This document shows, in pieces, positions 21,939-32,874 of a stretch of DNA of 64,000 nucleotides. Numbering within the stretch: position 1 is the stretch's first letter; every line of letters starts with the position of its first letter. The notes beneath the pieces were generated by a model. The model did not search any database. It worked only from the letters and a program-made list of their open reading frames with translations, and was not told the DNA's origin. Source of the DNA: Gracilariopsis chorda (Eukaryota > Rhodophyta > Florideophyceae > Gracilariales > Gracilariaceae); NCBI GenBank assembly GCA_003194525.1, contig NBIV01000169.1, positions 62,001-126,000 of the forward strand. The letters are read 5' to 3'. The position numbers and the translations under genes were made by a program.

Positions 21939-23187
21939 CTACACATCACTTGACGTCATCGTGCAAACCTTGACCACGTAATTAGTCCGGTCAGACGAAC
22001 TCTTAGCGAAGCTGGATCGAAATTGGTCAGCTTACGCAAAGAAAAGCATGCGACCGAGCGACAGATACTGAAGAGCACATGCCTTCATAGTAGGCGTTCA
22101 TCAAACGCATGATAGCCACGGCGCCTTAAGCTGCTAGTCTTGTGGTCGAGGCAGTATTCTAAGGTCATGCGAGTTTCGTGTGAACCCCATCGCTGTTCCA
22201 GGACCAGAGATGTTGTTTTGCTAGTGTTACGTTTCAAAACGTAGAAATGAGTGCTCTGATAACCCGCTCCGCTCCGCGGCTGGAAAAAGGCTTCGAACAC
22301 CAGTGCAGCGCGAGATATTTGGTTGACAGTTATACGCAGTTTCATAACAAATTCTACAGTTGACCAAGCCCGATTCGAGCCGACGAAGAACTACGACTTT
22401 ATCGAAAACACGCGAGTATGTTACATGCCGAGCTTGCACTCACGACCTTTCTCGTTGTCACAAATTGGACAAGGGATAAGAAACTGTGGCCACGCTTGCC
22501 ATTCCTGTAGTGCAAAAGCGTGTGCATTTAGATGTATCCGCTCGGACATGGTTGAAGTGAAGAGAAGCAAGAAGCACGGGCAACCGCGCTAGTCGAAAAT
22601 AAGATGGGAAGCTGAACAAGACGAAGCAAGTGTGTGGAGCAAGGCTGTCGTGTGTCGTGTGATAGCTTTGTACGTCAGGATTAGGTTGCTGAACATGTAT
22701 CAAATTCATAGAGAAGATGCAAGGGTAGTATGTGGCTGCGCATTAGCAGAAGCACGACCGGGCACAATCGCTCGGCGGGCAAACTAGTCTCGCGGAGACT
22801 GACGACGAGCAAGAAGAACTAGAGGTGTGGGTTATCCGTAACACATCCATGGCTACGGAGAAGCTTTCTGTCAACAACTCTACCAAGGGTACGTCGTAGA
22901 GTCTACGCTCATTAACATTTTTGAAAGTGTTTTTAGCAACAACCGGATTTTCGATCGTGTAACAATGGTACGACGTGTGGGACGGTTGAGAACACGCATG
23001 CACTGCGCTGGAACGTGCAGGAATGCATGAAATGAAATGAAACGCGCCCTCAACAACTGCATCTCTGCAACCCAAAGCGTTGAAGAAGGCTAACACCTGT
23101 GCGCATAGCTCACTATCTTCTACGACGCTGGACAGTCCGAGAGAGATCGAGACTGCGTCCCCTCATACCGAAAGCACTCACCCATTC
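21939..23187. other. Intergenic region, no gene seen
   Basis: Several short open frames but nothing recognisable. The frame of the downstream E4 ligase is open back to 23080 but has no ATG before 23188. A CTACCAAGGGTAC motif lies at about 22881-22893. Confidence 0.5.
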
Positions 23188-26100
23188 ATGAACTGGTTTC
23201 GTTCAACACCAGACCAAGGCAATCCGGATAACTCGCAAGACCCCGATGTAAACACCACGCCCGACGCAAACGAGCTCAGGCGCCGTCGTCTGGCCAAACT
23301 TGAAGCCGAACAAGCCGCCGAAAAGCAGCGACGGAAAGAATTCGAAGAACGAAAAGCCAAATGGGAGGCAGAACAGAGAGCGAAGAATGCTGCCACAGCG
23401 GCTGCTCTCCAACCGAAACCCGTTCAGCCAGTTGCTCCACCTCCAAAACCCAAACCAGAACCGCAGGATGAACCTAAACCGAAACGTATCGCACCAGCTC
23501 TTCCGACTTGTGAAGAGATGGTTTCCAGAACCATTGCAAAGTGTCTTGGACTGGCAATGACCTCTGAACAGGCTTCAAGCGACGCCAAGTATCTTCCAGA
23601 CCTTTTAGACCAACTTAGGTTGGATTCAGGATTGACTGATGCCCAGGTGTTGTTACTCTCTGTAGATATGCACGCAGATGATGTATTAATCAATCGAATC
23701 AATTCCGAACCCAAGCAGTTGCAGTATTTGTTCCAGTCTTTCTCACGTTGTGGTCATCAGATGTCCGATATTCATTCCAGTCGCAGGTTGTCCAGTGAGG
23801 AACAAAGCCATACACGAAACCAACTGGTTGAAGCTGTATCAGGCGTCGAGAAGCGTATTCTTACCTACTCAGGCATGGTTTTGAGTGGATCTTTCATGCA
23901 GTCCGAGAATGACATGTCATTCTTGGACTATCTTCTCAGCGAATCCATTCCACCAGGTTTTATACGATCTCTTTTCCTCCGTTACTCCGAGGACGATAGC
24001 CCGGGAATGGAGGACCTTGAAGCAGTATTCGTTAGCATGCTTCACAGTCTTCGAACAGAAGCTGTTGTCTCTCTTTCTCTTTCTTCAAGTGGATTCCTGA
24101 AGCCGTACAAGGCGCTTGCAACTCTTCTGAAGCACAAGGAGATCTGCAAAATGCTAACAGCAGATCCCTCCTTCGTTCCGCAGTTGTCTGGATCTTCCCC
24201 GCAGAGCAAGCTTCGCGAGTTTTCAACCGTATCGTATTTGTACCCATTCTTCAAAATATCAGCCTTGCCAGGTCTTCCTCTTCATTTGCCAACCCAGTTC
24301 CCAGAAGATCCTACCATAGCGACTTCGATGTTCCCGAACCCGTCAATGTTGGATCGGGCGGAGGCTGAGGGGGCAATGTATTCATTACGTTCGTCTCTTT
24401 CTGTCGCTCGCACTGTTCTCCATCAAATCTGTTTGTCCTTGTTAAAGGCCGGGCCAGATTCCAAGAAGGCAATGCTAGCATGGCTTGGAACGGTTTGTAA
24501 CATAAACAGGAAAAGAACTGCGATGAACCCTGATCCACGCGAGATATCTGGTGATGGTTTCATGCTGAATATAATGCACGTTCTTCTCAAATTGTGTGAT
24601 CCTATAGTTGGGGGTGGATGGAAAATGCTGGAAAAGATCGACCCACTGTATACGCAATCAACTTACCGTATTGACTACACAGACGAAACCAGACTTGCGG
24701 CCGACACCAACATGCTAAAGCGATGGTGGGTTGACCAGCGAAACGAGAACGCACAAGAATCTCTTACACGGCAGCTTGAAGTGACTGCAAGAGAAGCCGG
24801 CATCGCATCAACTTCTCTCGAAGCAAGCTCATCTGATCAACAAGACGTCGTCTCGGTTTCTGTTCCTTCGAGTTTTAATTTTGTGACCGAGTGCTTTTTC
24901 CTTGCCTTGCGCGCCATAGAGCTGGGCTTTATATCCGTTGCAAATAGGCATGATGAAACTATAATGCGAACTTTGCGGCAAATGAAAGAAGTCGTTGACG
25001 ACTTAGAAGCTACAAAAGAGAATGGCGGTCTTGAACCAGTTGAGGAATCTCGACTTGTTATTATGAGGCGCAGGTATGACTCTTGTTTGCAGATTAAGTT
25101 ATGTTACGACGTTTACTTGCGAGACCCGGAGTGCTTGGCCGCCCTTGTGAGGTTTGCAGCTGCTGACGCGGAGTGGCTCATGAAGAAGGTTTTGTCTAAA
25201 CCTGAAAGAGATTCTTTACTGCCCCTACCACTACCTGTCGATCCTGTTTTTGCCTCTCTTCCGGAACACACCGTTGAGACCGTAACAAGCGTATTGTTGC
25301 AAACCATCCACACTGATCCGCGGATTATAGACGAGAATAGCGGATACCTTGACGAAATTGTGGGCTTCTGCGTCGTCGGTGCGGCATCTCCACTGCACAT
25401 AAAGAACCCCTATCTGCGAGCAAAGCTCATTGAATTCTTGTGGGCTATTTTCCCAACGAGCCCACCGCTCGATTCTGAGGAGGATGACGACGGTCGTTAC
25501 CGACGAAATCCGGCGATGGAGGCCCTATTTGCCGGACACAAGTTGTCCAGAGAATTTCTTCCAGGAGCAATGTTTAGATTGTACGTTGATGTTGAACACA
25601 CGGGATCCCACAACCAGTTCTATGACAAGTTTTCGATTAGGTATCACATCGGTTCTATACTCGAATCATTGTGGTATATGCCAGATTACAGAAAGTCAGT
25701 GCAGAATGAAGCAAGAGATGAGACAAGGTTTCTGCGATTTGTGAACATGGTGTTGAACGATGGCAACCACCTTCTCGACTCTACCCTGGACGACCTGGAG
25801 CAAATCCATAGCCTTCAATCACTAATCGAAGGAAACTCTCCAGAATGGCAATCGTTAAGCAACGAGGAGAAGAAAGAGAAGAAAGATCACCTACATAAGC
25901 TAGAGGGATCGGCAAAGGGATATAACCAATTGGGCAACAACAATGTCAAGCTACTATGTTTACTGACGGACGATGCAGTTGTAAGACGAATCTTCCTACG
26001 CCCTGAGATGGTTTCTCGCGTAGCAGAAATGCTCAACTACCTACTGGACCGCTTATGTGGTAAGCGCTGTAGCGATCTCAAGGTTCTTGATCCGGACAAG

Positions 26101-26598
26101 TATAAGTGGAAGCCTAGACTACTTCTTCGTAGAATAATGCAGACGTACGTGCACTTCATTGGAGAAGAATCATTCGCTGTTGCGGTCGCACGAGACGGTC
26201 GTTCTTACAACGCAGATCTGTTTGCAAAGGCCATACGCATTGCAAAGAGAAAGGCGTTGCTAACAGCACCAGAAGTACAGAAGTTTGAAGAGCTTGCAGA
26301 CGCTGCGGCAAAGGCCTACGAAGAGGATAACAGAGAAGAAGAGGACCTTGGTGAAGTTCCTGATGAATTCCAAGATCCCGTTATGAGCACTCTAATGAGA
26401 GATCCAGTGAGATTGCCTACTTCTGGAGTGGTTATGGAGCGTTCAGTCATTTCCAGGATCTTGTTGAGTGACAAATTCGATCCTTTCAATCGAAAATTGC
26501 TAACTGAGGACATGCTCATTGAAGAAGTGGAGCTAAAACGAAAAATACAAGACTTCATCAAGGAACGGCGAAATGCTGCTCGAGAAGGACGTAGCTAA
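23188..26598 (+). CDS. UBE4: Ubiquitin conjugation factor E4 (UFD2/UBE4), U-box ligase
   Basis: Single exon of 1136 aa from the first in-frame ATG. The family elongates ubiquitin chains on substrates handled by Cdc48/p97 and the proteasome. The N-terminus NELRRRRLAKLEAEQ matches the start motif of animal UBE4 proteins. The central 700 residues form the elongation-factor core, with KLLCLLTDDAVVRRIFLRPEM and YVHFIGEESFAVAVARDGRSY typical of the family. The C-terminal U-box (about 1058-1130) contains VPDEFQDPVMSTLMRDPVRLPTSG without zinc ligands, as expected. Length is close to other family members. It converges on the L3 gene with 81 nt between stop codons. Confidence 0.95.
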   Translation: MNWFRSTPDQGNPDNSQDPDVNTTPDANELRRRRLAKLEAEQAAEKQRRKEFEERKAKWEAEQRAKNAATAAALQPKPVQPVAPPPKPKPEPQDEPKPKRIAPALPTCEEMVSRTIAKCLGLAMTSEQASSDAKYLPDLLDQLRLDSGLTDAQVLLLSVDMHADDVLINRINSEPKQLQYLFQSFSRCGHQMSDIHSSRRLSSEEQSHTRNQLVEAVSGVEKRILTYSGMVLSGSFMQSENDMSFLDYLLSESIPPGFIRSLFLRYSEDDSPGMEDLEAVFVSMLHSLRTEAVVSLSLSSSGFLKPYKALATLLKHKEICKMLTADPSFVPQLSGSSPQSKLREFSTVSYLYPFFKISALPGLPLHLPTQFPEDPTIATSMFPNPSMLDRAEAEGAMYSLRSSLSVARTVLHQICLSLLKAGPDSKKAMLAWLGTVCNINRKRTAMNPDPREISGDGFMLNIMHVLLKLCDPIVGGGWKMLEKIDPLYTQSTYRIDYTDETRLAADTNMLKRWWVDQRNENAQESLTRQLEVTAREAGIASTSLEASSSDQQDVVSVSVPSSFNFVTECFFLALRAIELGFISVANRHDETIMRTLRQMKEVVDDLEATKENGGLEPVEESRLVIMRRRYDSCLQIKLCYDVYLRDPECLAALVRFAAADAEWLMKKVLSKPERDSLLPLPLPVDPVFASLPEHTVETVTSVLLQTIHTDPRIIDENSGYLDEIVGFCVVGAASPLHIKNPYLRAKLIEFLWAIFPTSPPLDSEEDDDGRYRRNPAMEALFAGHKLSREFLPGAMFRLYVDVEHTGSHNQFYDKFSIRYHIGSILESLWYMPDYRKSVQNEARDETRFLRFVNMVLNDGNHLLDSTLDDLEQIHSLQSLIEGNSPEWQSLSNEEKKEKKDHLHKLEGSAKGYNQLGNNNVKLLCLLTDDAVVRRIFLRPEMVSRVAEMLNYLLDRLCGKRCSDLKVLDPDKYKWKPRLLLRRIMQTYVHFIGEESFAVAVARDGRSYNADLFAKAIRIAKRKALLTAPEVQKFEELADAAAKAYEEDNREEEDLGEVPDEFQDPVMSTLMRDPVRLPTSGVVMERSVISRILLSDKFDPFNRKLLTEDMLIEEVELKRKIQDFIKERRNAAREGRS

Positions 26599-26679
26599 TT
26601 GTGTGAGCACAATGCACAGGATGATTGAATGAAAAGATATAAGTAAAACGTCCATTGTACGCCGTACAGAGCTTTACTA

Positions 26680-27879
26680 CTAAGCAGCAGTTTGCAGAGC
26701 TGCTTGCTGAGCTGCGATATGGTCGCGCTTTAGAGTACCTTCGTACTTCTTCTTCTCCGATAAAGTCTGGAATCGTCCATGACCATGCTTCGAAGACGTG
26801 TCGATGAACTTGAGAACGATTTCTTCTTGTGCAGCGCGCGAAGTTTGTGGGAACATGCTCTTGCGAAGCGTGATAATACGTTTCTTTGTACCGACAACAC
26901 AGCCCTTGACCATGATCCAGTCCTCATTGATCACACCATAGTGCGGGAAGCCACCCATAGGAGTGATAGACTTCTTGGTAATATCGAAGTTTGTCGTTGC
27001 ACCGGTCTCGTCGCCCTTTTCTCCAATTCGATAAATCTTGAGATTGATTTGCGTCCTGTGGAAATAACCACGCTGACCTGCACGAGCGACTGTGAAACCG
27101 ACACGGGCCGGATGCCATGCACCGATACAGGCAACCTTTCGTAGACCACGATGAGTCTTCCTTGGCAATCGAGTAACGCCCCATCGGGTGACGACACCCT
27201 CGAACCCATGTCCCTTGGTGACACCGATAGCATCAATCATCTCGTCCTTATTGAAGACAGCCTTGACGTCAATCGGACGCTCGAAAAGACCCTTGGCGTA
27301 TTCGACCTTATCCGCAATAGAACCGCCGTTGATCTGCACTTCCATGAGATGTGCTTTCTTCTGTGCAAGCTTGATCTTACGGATCTGGGTGTGAACAAGC
27401 AGACGAACGACCGAGCAGTGCTTGACAATTCTCTCGAGTTCGGCATCGATCTCAGAAGAGCCTTCCGCGTGCTTCTTGCTGTACTTGGTGAAGGCCTTCT
27501 TCTTCGCCTTGTACCAGTTCTTGTAAAAGCGGCGTCTGACTTCGTCGGAAAGATGCTCAGCCCAAACGGTGGTGAGCGCACGAAGACCGTACGGAGTCTC
27601 AACATATCCGACGACACCAACAGCAATGACTGGCGGGGTCTCAATGATGGTGACAGCCTCGACCACTTCCTTCTTGTGAATCTTTGATCCTGGTTTGTCA
27701 ACATCACGCACAATATGAGTCATACCGGCCTTATAGCCCATAAAGGCGGTTAAGTGGCACGGCTTGGAGGGATCATCCTTCGGGAAAGCCTTGACCTTAC
27801 CACGATGACGACACGATCTCTTCTTGGGAAGATACGCCAGCGATCCATGGCGCGGCGCCTCGAATTTGCGGTGAGACAT
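26680..27879 (-). CDS. RPL3: Cytosolic 60S ribosomal protein L3 (uL3)
   Basis: Single exon of 399 aa. It starts at [20 protein letters not shown], the canonical eukaryotic uL3 N-terminus, so the longer upstream frame is leader. Motifs include [25 protein letters not shown], the [20 protein letters not shown] loop that reaches the peptidyl-transferase centre, and [22 protein letters not shown] with the His normally methylated in yeast and animals. It ends in an Ala/Gln-rich tail. The length matches the family. An intron-free cytosolic ribosomal protein gene is unusual for many eukaryotes but fits an intron-poor genome. Confidence 0.97.
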   Translation of the reverse strand: MSHRKFEAPRHGSLAYLPKKRSCRHRGKVKAFPKDDPSKPCHLTAFMGYKAGMTHIVRDVDKPGSKIHKKEVVEAVTIIETPPVIAVGVVGYVETPYGLRALTTVWAEHLSDEVRRRFYKNWYKAKKKAFTKYSKKHAEGSSEIDAELERIVKHCSVVRLLVHTQIRKIKLAQKKAHLMEVQINGGSIADKVEYAKGLFERPIDVKAVFNKDEMIDAIGVTKGHGFEGVVTRWGVTRLPRKTHRGLRKVACIGAWHPARVGFTVARAGQRGYFHRTQINLKIYRIGEKGDETGATTNFDITKKSITPMGGFPHYGVINEDWIMVKGCVVGTKKRIITLRKSMFPQTSRAAQEEIVLKFIDTSSKHGHGRFQTLSEKKKYEGTLKRDHIAAQQAALQTAA

Positions 27880-30712
27880 CTTTGCAAAGATGAACGCTGT
27901 GAAGGGTGGAGGTAGGTGGCGGTGATGAGCAGACTGATGCTCACGTCTTGGCCACAGCTGCAAGATGATTCTGTTCAGGGTGACCGACGTCGGACGCGGC
28001 CGACGTCCGGAATTCTTTCTCTCGATATACGTGTCAAACGTTGTGAAATGTCTTAATTGCTGGTATTGTTATTCAATTAGAGGCAGGTTACACCACATCG
28101 TGTAAAACAGGTTTCAGCACATTCTATGCAGATTTCGACGATGAACCTGAGTATCCCTATGTTATTTTTTTTGATTCTTCTTGAGCAAGTTAAGGATTGC
28201 AGGTAACCCTCCGCCCTTGATATCCCTTTTTCCCTCATTTGGTGTTTGCACCGCTGCACAGAATGGGAGGTCGATCATCAACAAGTGTGAATTTGAGCAG
28301 GCAACATCACGTCCTGATGATGTTGTCTGCTCAAATTCATGCTTGTTCAGAACACCAGATGCTCTTCTACTTCTTCTTCAACATGAATTTTTCGAACCAT
28401 GCGAATTGCGGTGATTGTGTTCCCAGCGGCATTAGTCTGCCCAAGATTTTATCCAAAACCTGAAGTTTAATATTAGGTAAAGCCATGATTCTTCCAAACG
28501 AGAGCTCAAGCTTTCACTCTTTTCAGTTTTGTTTCTAATTAGTTTCCAACTTCAGAATGTATACACGTTCACAAGAGAATGTACACAAGAAAGAAGGCAC
28601 TCCTTCTGTAGTCTTGTGTATATGGATTGTAGGCCTTTTTGTATGAGGGATCACCATGATCCCTACATGATGTACGTACCCCAGAAACATTGTCGCTTAT
28701 AGAAGACGAACACACACTTTTCAAAACAGTCGCCTAAGCTCAATGTTTATACGAAGTTTCGGGGTTTTGTTTTTACACTTTTGTATTCATGTGTAAACCT
28801 TTTAATGGACCATTCCGATACTACGTAATAGTGTAGAAAATTTCTCCTCCGAGAAACTCGATTTCCCGCGAAGGACAGCAGTCCAGTTCGTCCTTTAACC
28901 GATACAGAAATCGGGTGGCACACAGAACACTCCTTTTGTATTACGCGGGGTAGTATGATCTTTGCCGAGGCATTTGCTTTGCAGTCACCACGTTGACGAG
29001 AACCCAGATTAGCATTTGGGACTTTATGCTGAGGAAATAAAGAGCTCTTGTCTTAGTACAATAAGGAGGACCACGGCATTCCTTGAAGTACTAGATTCTC
29101 TACAGCAAGGAGTACAGGCTTTTCAATCTCGGCGCTTTTCAGCTAGAAATGCCACGAGGAGAACACCTGATCTAATGAAGGTTGAAGCAGAGAAAACAGA
29201 GATTCATTTTTAACAGGTGCGTGGGAAGCGTTGAAACAGCGCATGTGTTCAAGAAACAGTATACGATCCGCTAACTTGTTCCCCATGCTAGAGTTGTGCG
29301 CTCCGAGGTATGGAGGGTAAAGGGTTATGTTGTGTCAAGTTCGAGTTGCTATTCAGACTTATCGACATTGTTCTAGACGTTTTTGGGATCTCAGCTCTCT
29401 AGATGATCGAGCACATGTCGCCATTTGTGATGAACAAGCGGAGGCATAACCGTGAGATAAAGAGTTAGCCCCAATAAGGATACGTAGGAGTCAGCGCTGT
29501 GAGGTATACCGTGGCCATACCGTTGGTACTTGCCATTGAAAACATCAACTATAAAGGTTAATTCAGGACATAACAGCCACGACGCCGTTCAATTCTGCAA
29601 ATACTGCACGTTGCGGGCGGATTAAAAAGCTTTCCCGCCGGTTAATTGGACACGAGACAGGTGGAACGAATATACGAGACTCAATACATGTTACGGGTGT
29701 TTCGAATAGAGTGAGGGCGCATTTGAGTTCAGGTTGGATGGAATGTTTGCGAGAGATGATGTTGACGGCCAGCAAATCGAGTACAACAAGGCCAAGGTAA
29801 GGTGGGGACTGGAAGGTTTGATGGTGAAATACACTTGTTTCATATCTCGCTGAGGATTGGCCAGTGGTCCACAGTGGGGCAGTTGGCGAATATTGCGCTT
29901 TAGGGCTGTCTACTTGGTTGGAATGGGGTGGTGCTCGGAAGGAATCGTCGCGCTTCATGTGTGTCGTGCATTGCATGGATGAAATCAAGGGTTTGCCACG
30001 GCTAAGACGGTTAGCTGGTGGCGCTGTATGGAGACGGTTTTCCACGAGAGCGGTTTTGGCGGTTTGGATGGATGTTGTGGGTTTGTTACATGCAGCGGTC
30101 AAATGGGGATTGGTTCCCTTGGCTCAGCGGCTGTGGGGTGTTCACCCCTTGTAGGCAGGGGACGGAACGCTGGATAAACGTACCTTCCAGCCAGTAGCCG
30201 CGCTTGACGTCAGCGCAAAGCGCCTTCGCCCTCTAGTAGCGTCGCAAAGAGGCAGCTGCTGCAGACGCGAAGTCTTCTTAGCCGAAATCGTCTACGACAG
30301 AGGTGTGGAAGCAGCCTGGAGGAGCGGATAAACACGAAGTGCGGCTTGAAGAATAAATAAAGCGCGCTGACGTCATAGCTCGCGCATACACGCGGCCCCG
30401 AACGGGACTCGAGCAGAGAAGCGCTTTCCCCGCGCACAACGAGCGGGCCCAAAAGAGGAACAAAAAGCGCGCCACGGTACACCCAATCAACAGCGCCATA
30501 GCGCCGCGAAGTGCGTGCCCCCCCGCCAATCGAAACGCCTCGTCACGTTGTACACTGCGCTCCTCTGTTGCGGTACGTGCCGCCTCATCGTCCACCCTTC
30601 CGCACGCTTCCCGCCGTGCGTCCCCACCCCCGCCACCGTCCCTCTTCGACAAAACATTACCCACAGACCTACTGCCTTTCTCCTATCCGTTGCGAACGAC
30701 AGAGTCCCGGTT
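27880..30712. other. Gene-poor region of about 2.8 kb
   Basis: The first 100 bp should be the L3 promoter. A strong hairpin lies at 28280-28347. A minus-strand frame of 179 codons (29563-30102) and a plus-strand frame (29864-30154) overlap; neither has a known motif, and one frame of that length is expected by chance. A copy of TACCGTTGGTAC is at 29518-29529 and a lone TTTCCCGCC at about 29628-29636. The final 500 bp, GC-rich with a CCAAT box near 30531, should be the promoter of the next gene. Confidence 0.5.
28280..28347 (+). ncRNA. 30-bp stem-loop, candidate small-RNA precursor or inverted-repeat relic
   Basis: Arms at 28280-28309 and 28318-28347 pair over all 30 positions around an 8-nt loop (CGTCCTGA). 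Only three pairs are non-Watson-Crick, and on the plus strand all three are G-U (28286/28341, 28287/28340, 28301/28326). On the minus strand the same positions would be A-C mismatches, so a plus-strand RNA would fold best. Stem and loop size resemble a small-RNA precursor. A short relic of an inverted-repeat transposon is the main alternative. No transcript evidence can be seen in DNA. Confidence 0.4.
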
Positions 30713-32284
30713 ATGATACCTCATCGTCGTCCTTATTTGCGCACTCGTACCGAGCTGCAGCGTCCACCTACACCTACTCGACGTAGGGGGCGTTCTATAT
30801 TCGCGCCCTCTTCTACTTCCGTTTCGAGAAGTGCGTCGTCTGCGCCAATCCGTTCTATTCCCAAGCGTATTCCGCAAGGCACACCGTTTTTCAATGAGCG
30901 TACAGAGGTCGAATGGGTTCTCCGCGGCGCTTGCAATGACCGTCGTCTCGTCCAGCTCGCGCTAGAACGAGCCGCAAGAGCCGTAAAGGAGGAGCGTCAA
31001 CACCGTCCCTGTCCGAAAAGACCACCACGTTCCTTTAACAGCGACGTAGATGCCTTGCTTCAACCCCGACGAAAGGGACCGCGCGCCCCTTCCGCCCCGC
31101 TTGATACCCGCTACAGGGAAACCGTATCCTACGACTCCAGGAGGATTCCACTGTGTTACAACCGTGGCATGCACTATCGACGCACAAGGAGAACCGACCC
31201 AGAAAACGAGTTGCTTTCAAACGCCAAACGCGCAAACTCTGCCTCCGGAGAGCCGGATAGATGTGAATGGTATGACCCTCAAACCGACTACGACTGGCGG
31301 TTACCAAGAGGCAGAGCTCAACGACGTACAGATTTCCTCTCCGACTTTGGAGAGCGTCATTATGAGCGGGAGCGCTCCCTGTGGTCTGCTAGCTCGGCAT
31401 CGGAGTATGACAGCAAATGGTGTCGCAATGCTGACCGTGCAGACCGTCGATCACCGTCGTCATGGCGCGATGACGCTTCCATTGGTAGACCAAGGGATCG
31501 AACTGGTAAGCGAATCGGTAGTAGCGGCTCACGTTGGCGTGATTTGCTCGCCAGGAAGGAACTTGTCGATCACAATTCCGATGCGTATTACTGCGAATCC
31601 CTTCAGGACAAGACCAATGATTTGAGTCCGAGATCTTCTCTCGATATTGAAGAAGCTACCAGTTTTTACAGTTGGGATGAACCTCACAGCACGTCAATAC
31701 GCGAATGGCGCTCAAATCACTCCTTGTCTTACAAACCGCAACCTACGACTCGACCGCGTAACATCAAGGCCATTGGCCGTCAGATTTGTTTTAATGACCT
31801 TTCAAGCATTGTAGACGCGTCGAACGAACCTTGCGTTTCCTATGATCGGCAGATATTTGACCCGGTAAGCAAGCTGTGGACATATGTGGAGGCCTGTCAA
31901 CCGTCTTCGTCACCCTGGGAAATGCGTGCTGTGGGATCCCCGGTTACGTGGTCGCCGTCGGGTACGGAAGAAGGAGCAAGCTCCGGCTCGCGTCAAGCCG
32001 CGCCTGTCTCCGCACACTCTAATACCATGCACGAAACCGTTTCTCCTCCTGTCCCAGACCGCAAGCCTGTTGACAATTCCACGCAACGACGATACAGCTC
32101 ACCCGGGTTTTCGGCCGTCACGAACGCAATGGACGCCAAGCGCGCATTTATGGCTACGAGAGACTTTTGGTTGGGCACTACGCGAAAGTCGGTCTACGGA
32201 CCTGCGAACCTCGAGGCTGTTATCTTTGCTTCGGAGTTTGATGATGTGACCCAGGGGATTTTGCGGAGAGCGTCAGTTGTTTGA
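30713..32284 (+). CDS. Large basic hypothetical protein
   Basis: Open frame of 523 aa from the ATG at 30713; it is open back to 30515, but the upstream part looks like leader. It is rich in Arg, Ser and aromatic residues, with many Arg-Ser and Asp-Arg clusters (RRSPSSWRDD, RPRDRTGKRIGSSGSRWRD), and probably largely disordered. C-terminal segments such as MDAKRAFMATRDFWLG and LEAVIFASEFDDVTQGILRRASVV look more ordered. No domain is recognised. The uninterrupted length makes a real gene likely. An RNA-associated or cytoskeletal role is only suggested by composition. Confidence 0.65.
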   Translation: MIPHRRPYLRTRTELQRPPTPTRRRGRSIFAPSSTSVSRSASSAPIRSIPKRIPQGTPFFNERTEVEWVLRGACNDRRLVQLALERAARAVKEERQHRPCPKRPPRSFNSDVDALLQPRRKGPRAPSAPLDTRYRETVSYDSRRIPLCYNRGMHYRRTRRTDPENELLSNAKRANSASGEPDRCEWYDPQTDYDWRLPRGRAQRRTDFLSDFGERHYERERSLWSASSASEYDSKWCRNADRADRRSPSSWRDDASIGRPRDRTGKRIGSSGSRWRDLLARKELVDHNSDAYYCESLQDKTNDLSPRSSLDIEEATSFYSWDEPHSTSIREWRSNHSLSYKPQPTTRPRNIKAIGRQICFNDLSSIVDASNEPCVSYDRQIFDPVSKLWTYVEACQPSSSPWEMRAVGSPVTWSPSGTEEGASSGSRQAAPVSAHSNTMHETVSPPVPDRKPVDNSTQRRYSSPGFSAVTNAMDAKRAFMATRDFWLGTTRKSVYGPANLEAVIFASEFDDVTQGILRRASVV

Positions 32285-32874
32285 CGAACAGCCGTGTTCC
32301 TTCAGTCAGTGCTCTGCGTTGGACAAGTGGTGTGCTTCTACCGAAAAGCACTCCTTTTTTTTGGTAACACACCCTTGGTGTGGATGTTCTCTTACTTCCA
32401 ATGGATATAAGAAGAATAACGACGGGCAAGGAAACATTTTGAAAGTGAGGAGTTGCGCTTTACTTCGACATGCTGTCGGAACCTGCGACTTCATTTGATT
32501 AGGTTCAGGACTGACGCGACTCACGAACAGAATGGAAAGTGAGTGGAATTCAGTTTGGCCAAAGTCGGTACTTCGAGACATACATGTCAGGAAAAGCATG
32601 CGAAGTGTCTATGATTACCCTAGTATGCGGATCAGCTTACTTGCTGGAGTGCGTCGCGTCTGCAATGAGCAAGAACAACAGAGCTTGTTCTGGAAATTAC
32701 CACGATATCTCTCGAGACAAATAGTAGTTAGTTTTCTCAACAATATCAGATACGAAAGAATGCTGCCAAGGTATTGCAGTGAAGAAGTGAACGTATGTCG
32801 CAGAGGGTTCGGTCCTCTGTCTGCTCCGAGTCCGAATCAGGAGCAACAAGTGTATACTTTGAAAACATGCGCAA
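32285..32874. other. Tail-to-tail gap between the basic protein and SENP8 genes
   Basis: No firm gene. A 119-codon plus-strand frame with an ATG (32532-32891) ends 17 nt inside the 3' end of the SENP8 gene on the other strand. Its sequence is protein-like but unrecognised, so it is left as a possibility. Confidence 0.4.

Noticed and set aside
29563-30154. 179-codon minus-strand frame and 96-codon plus-strand frame
   Set aside because: One frame of this length is expected by chance, they overlap, and neither matches a known family.
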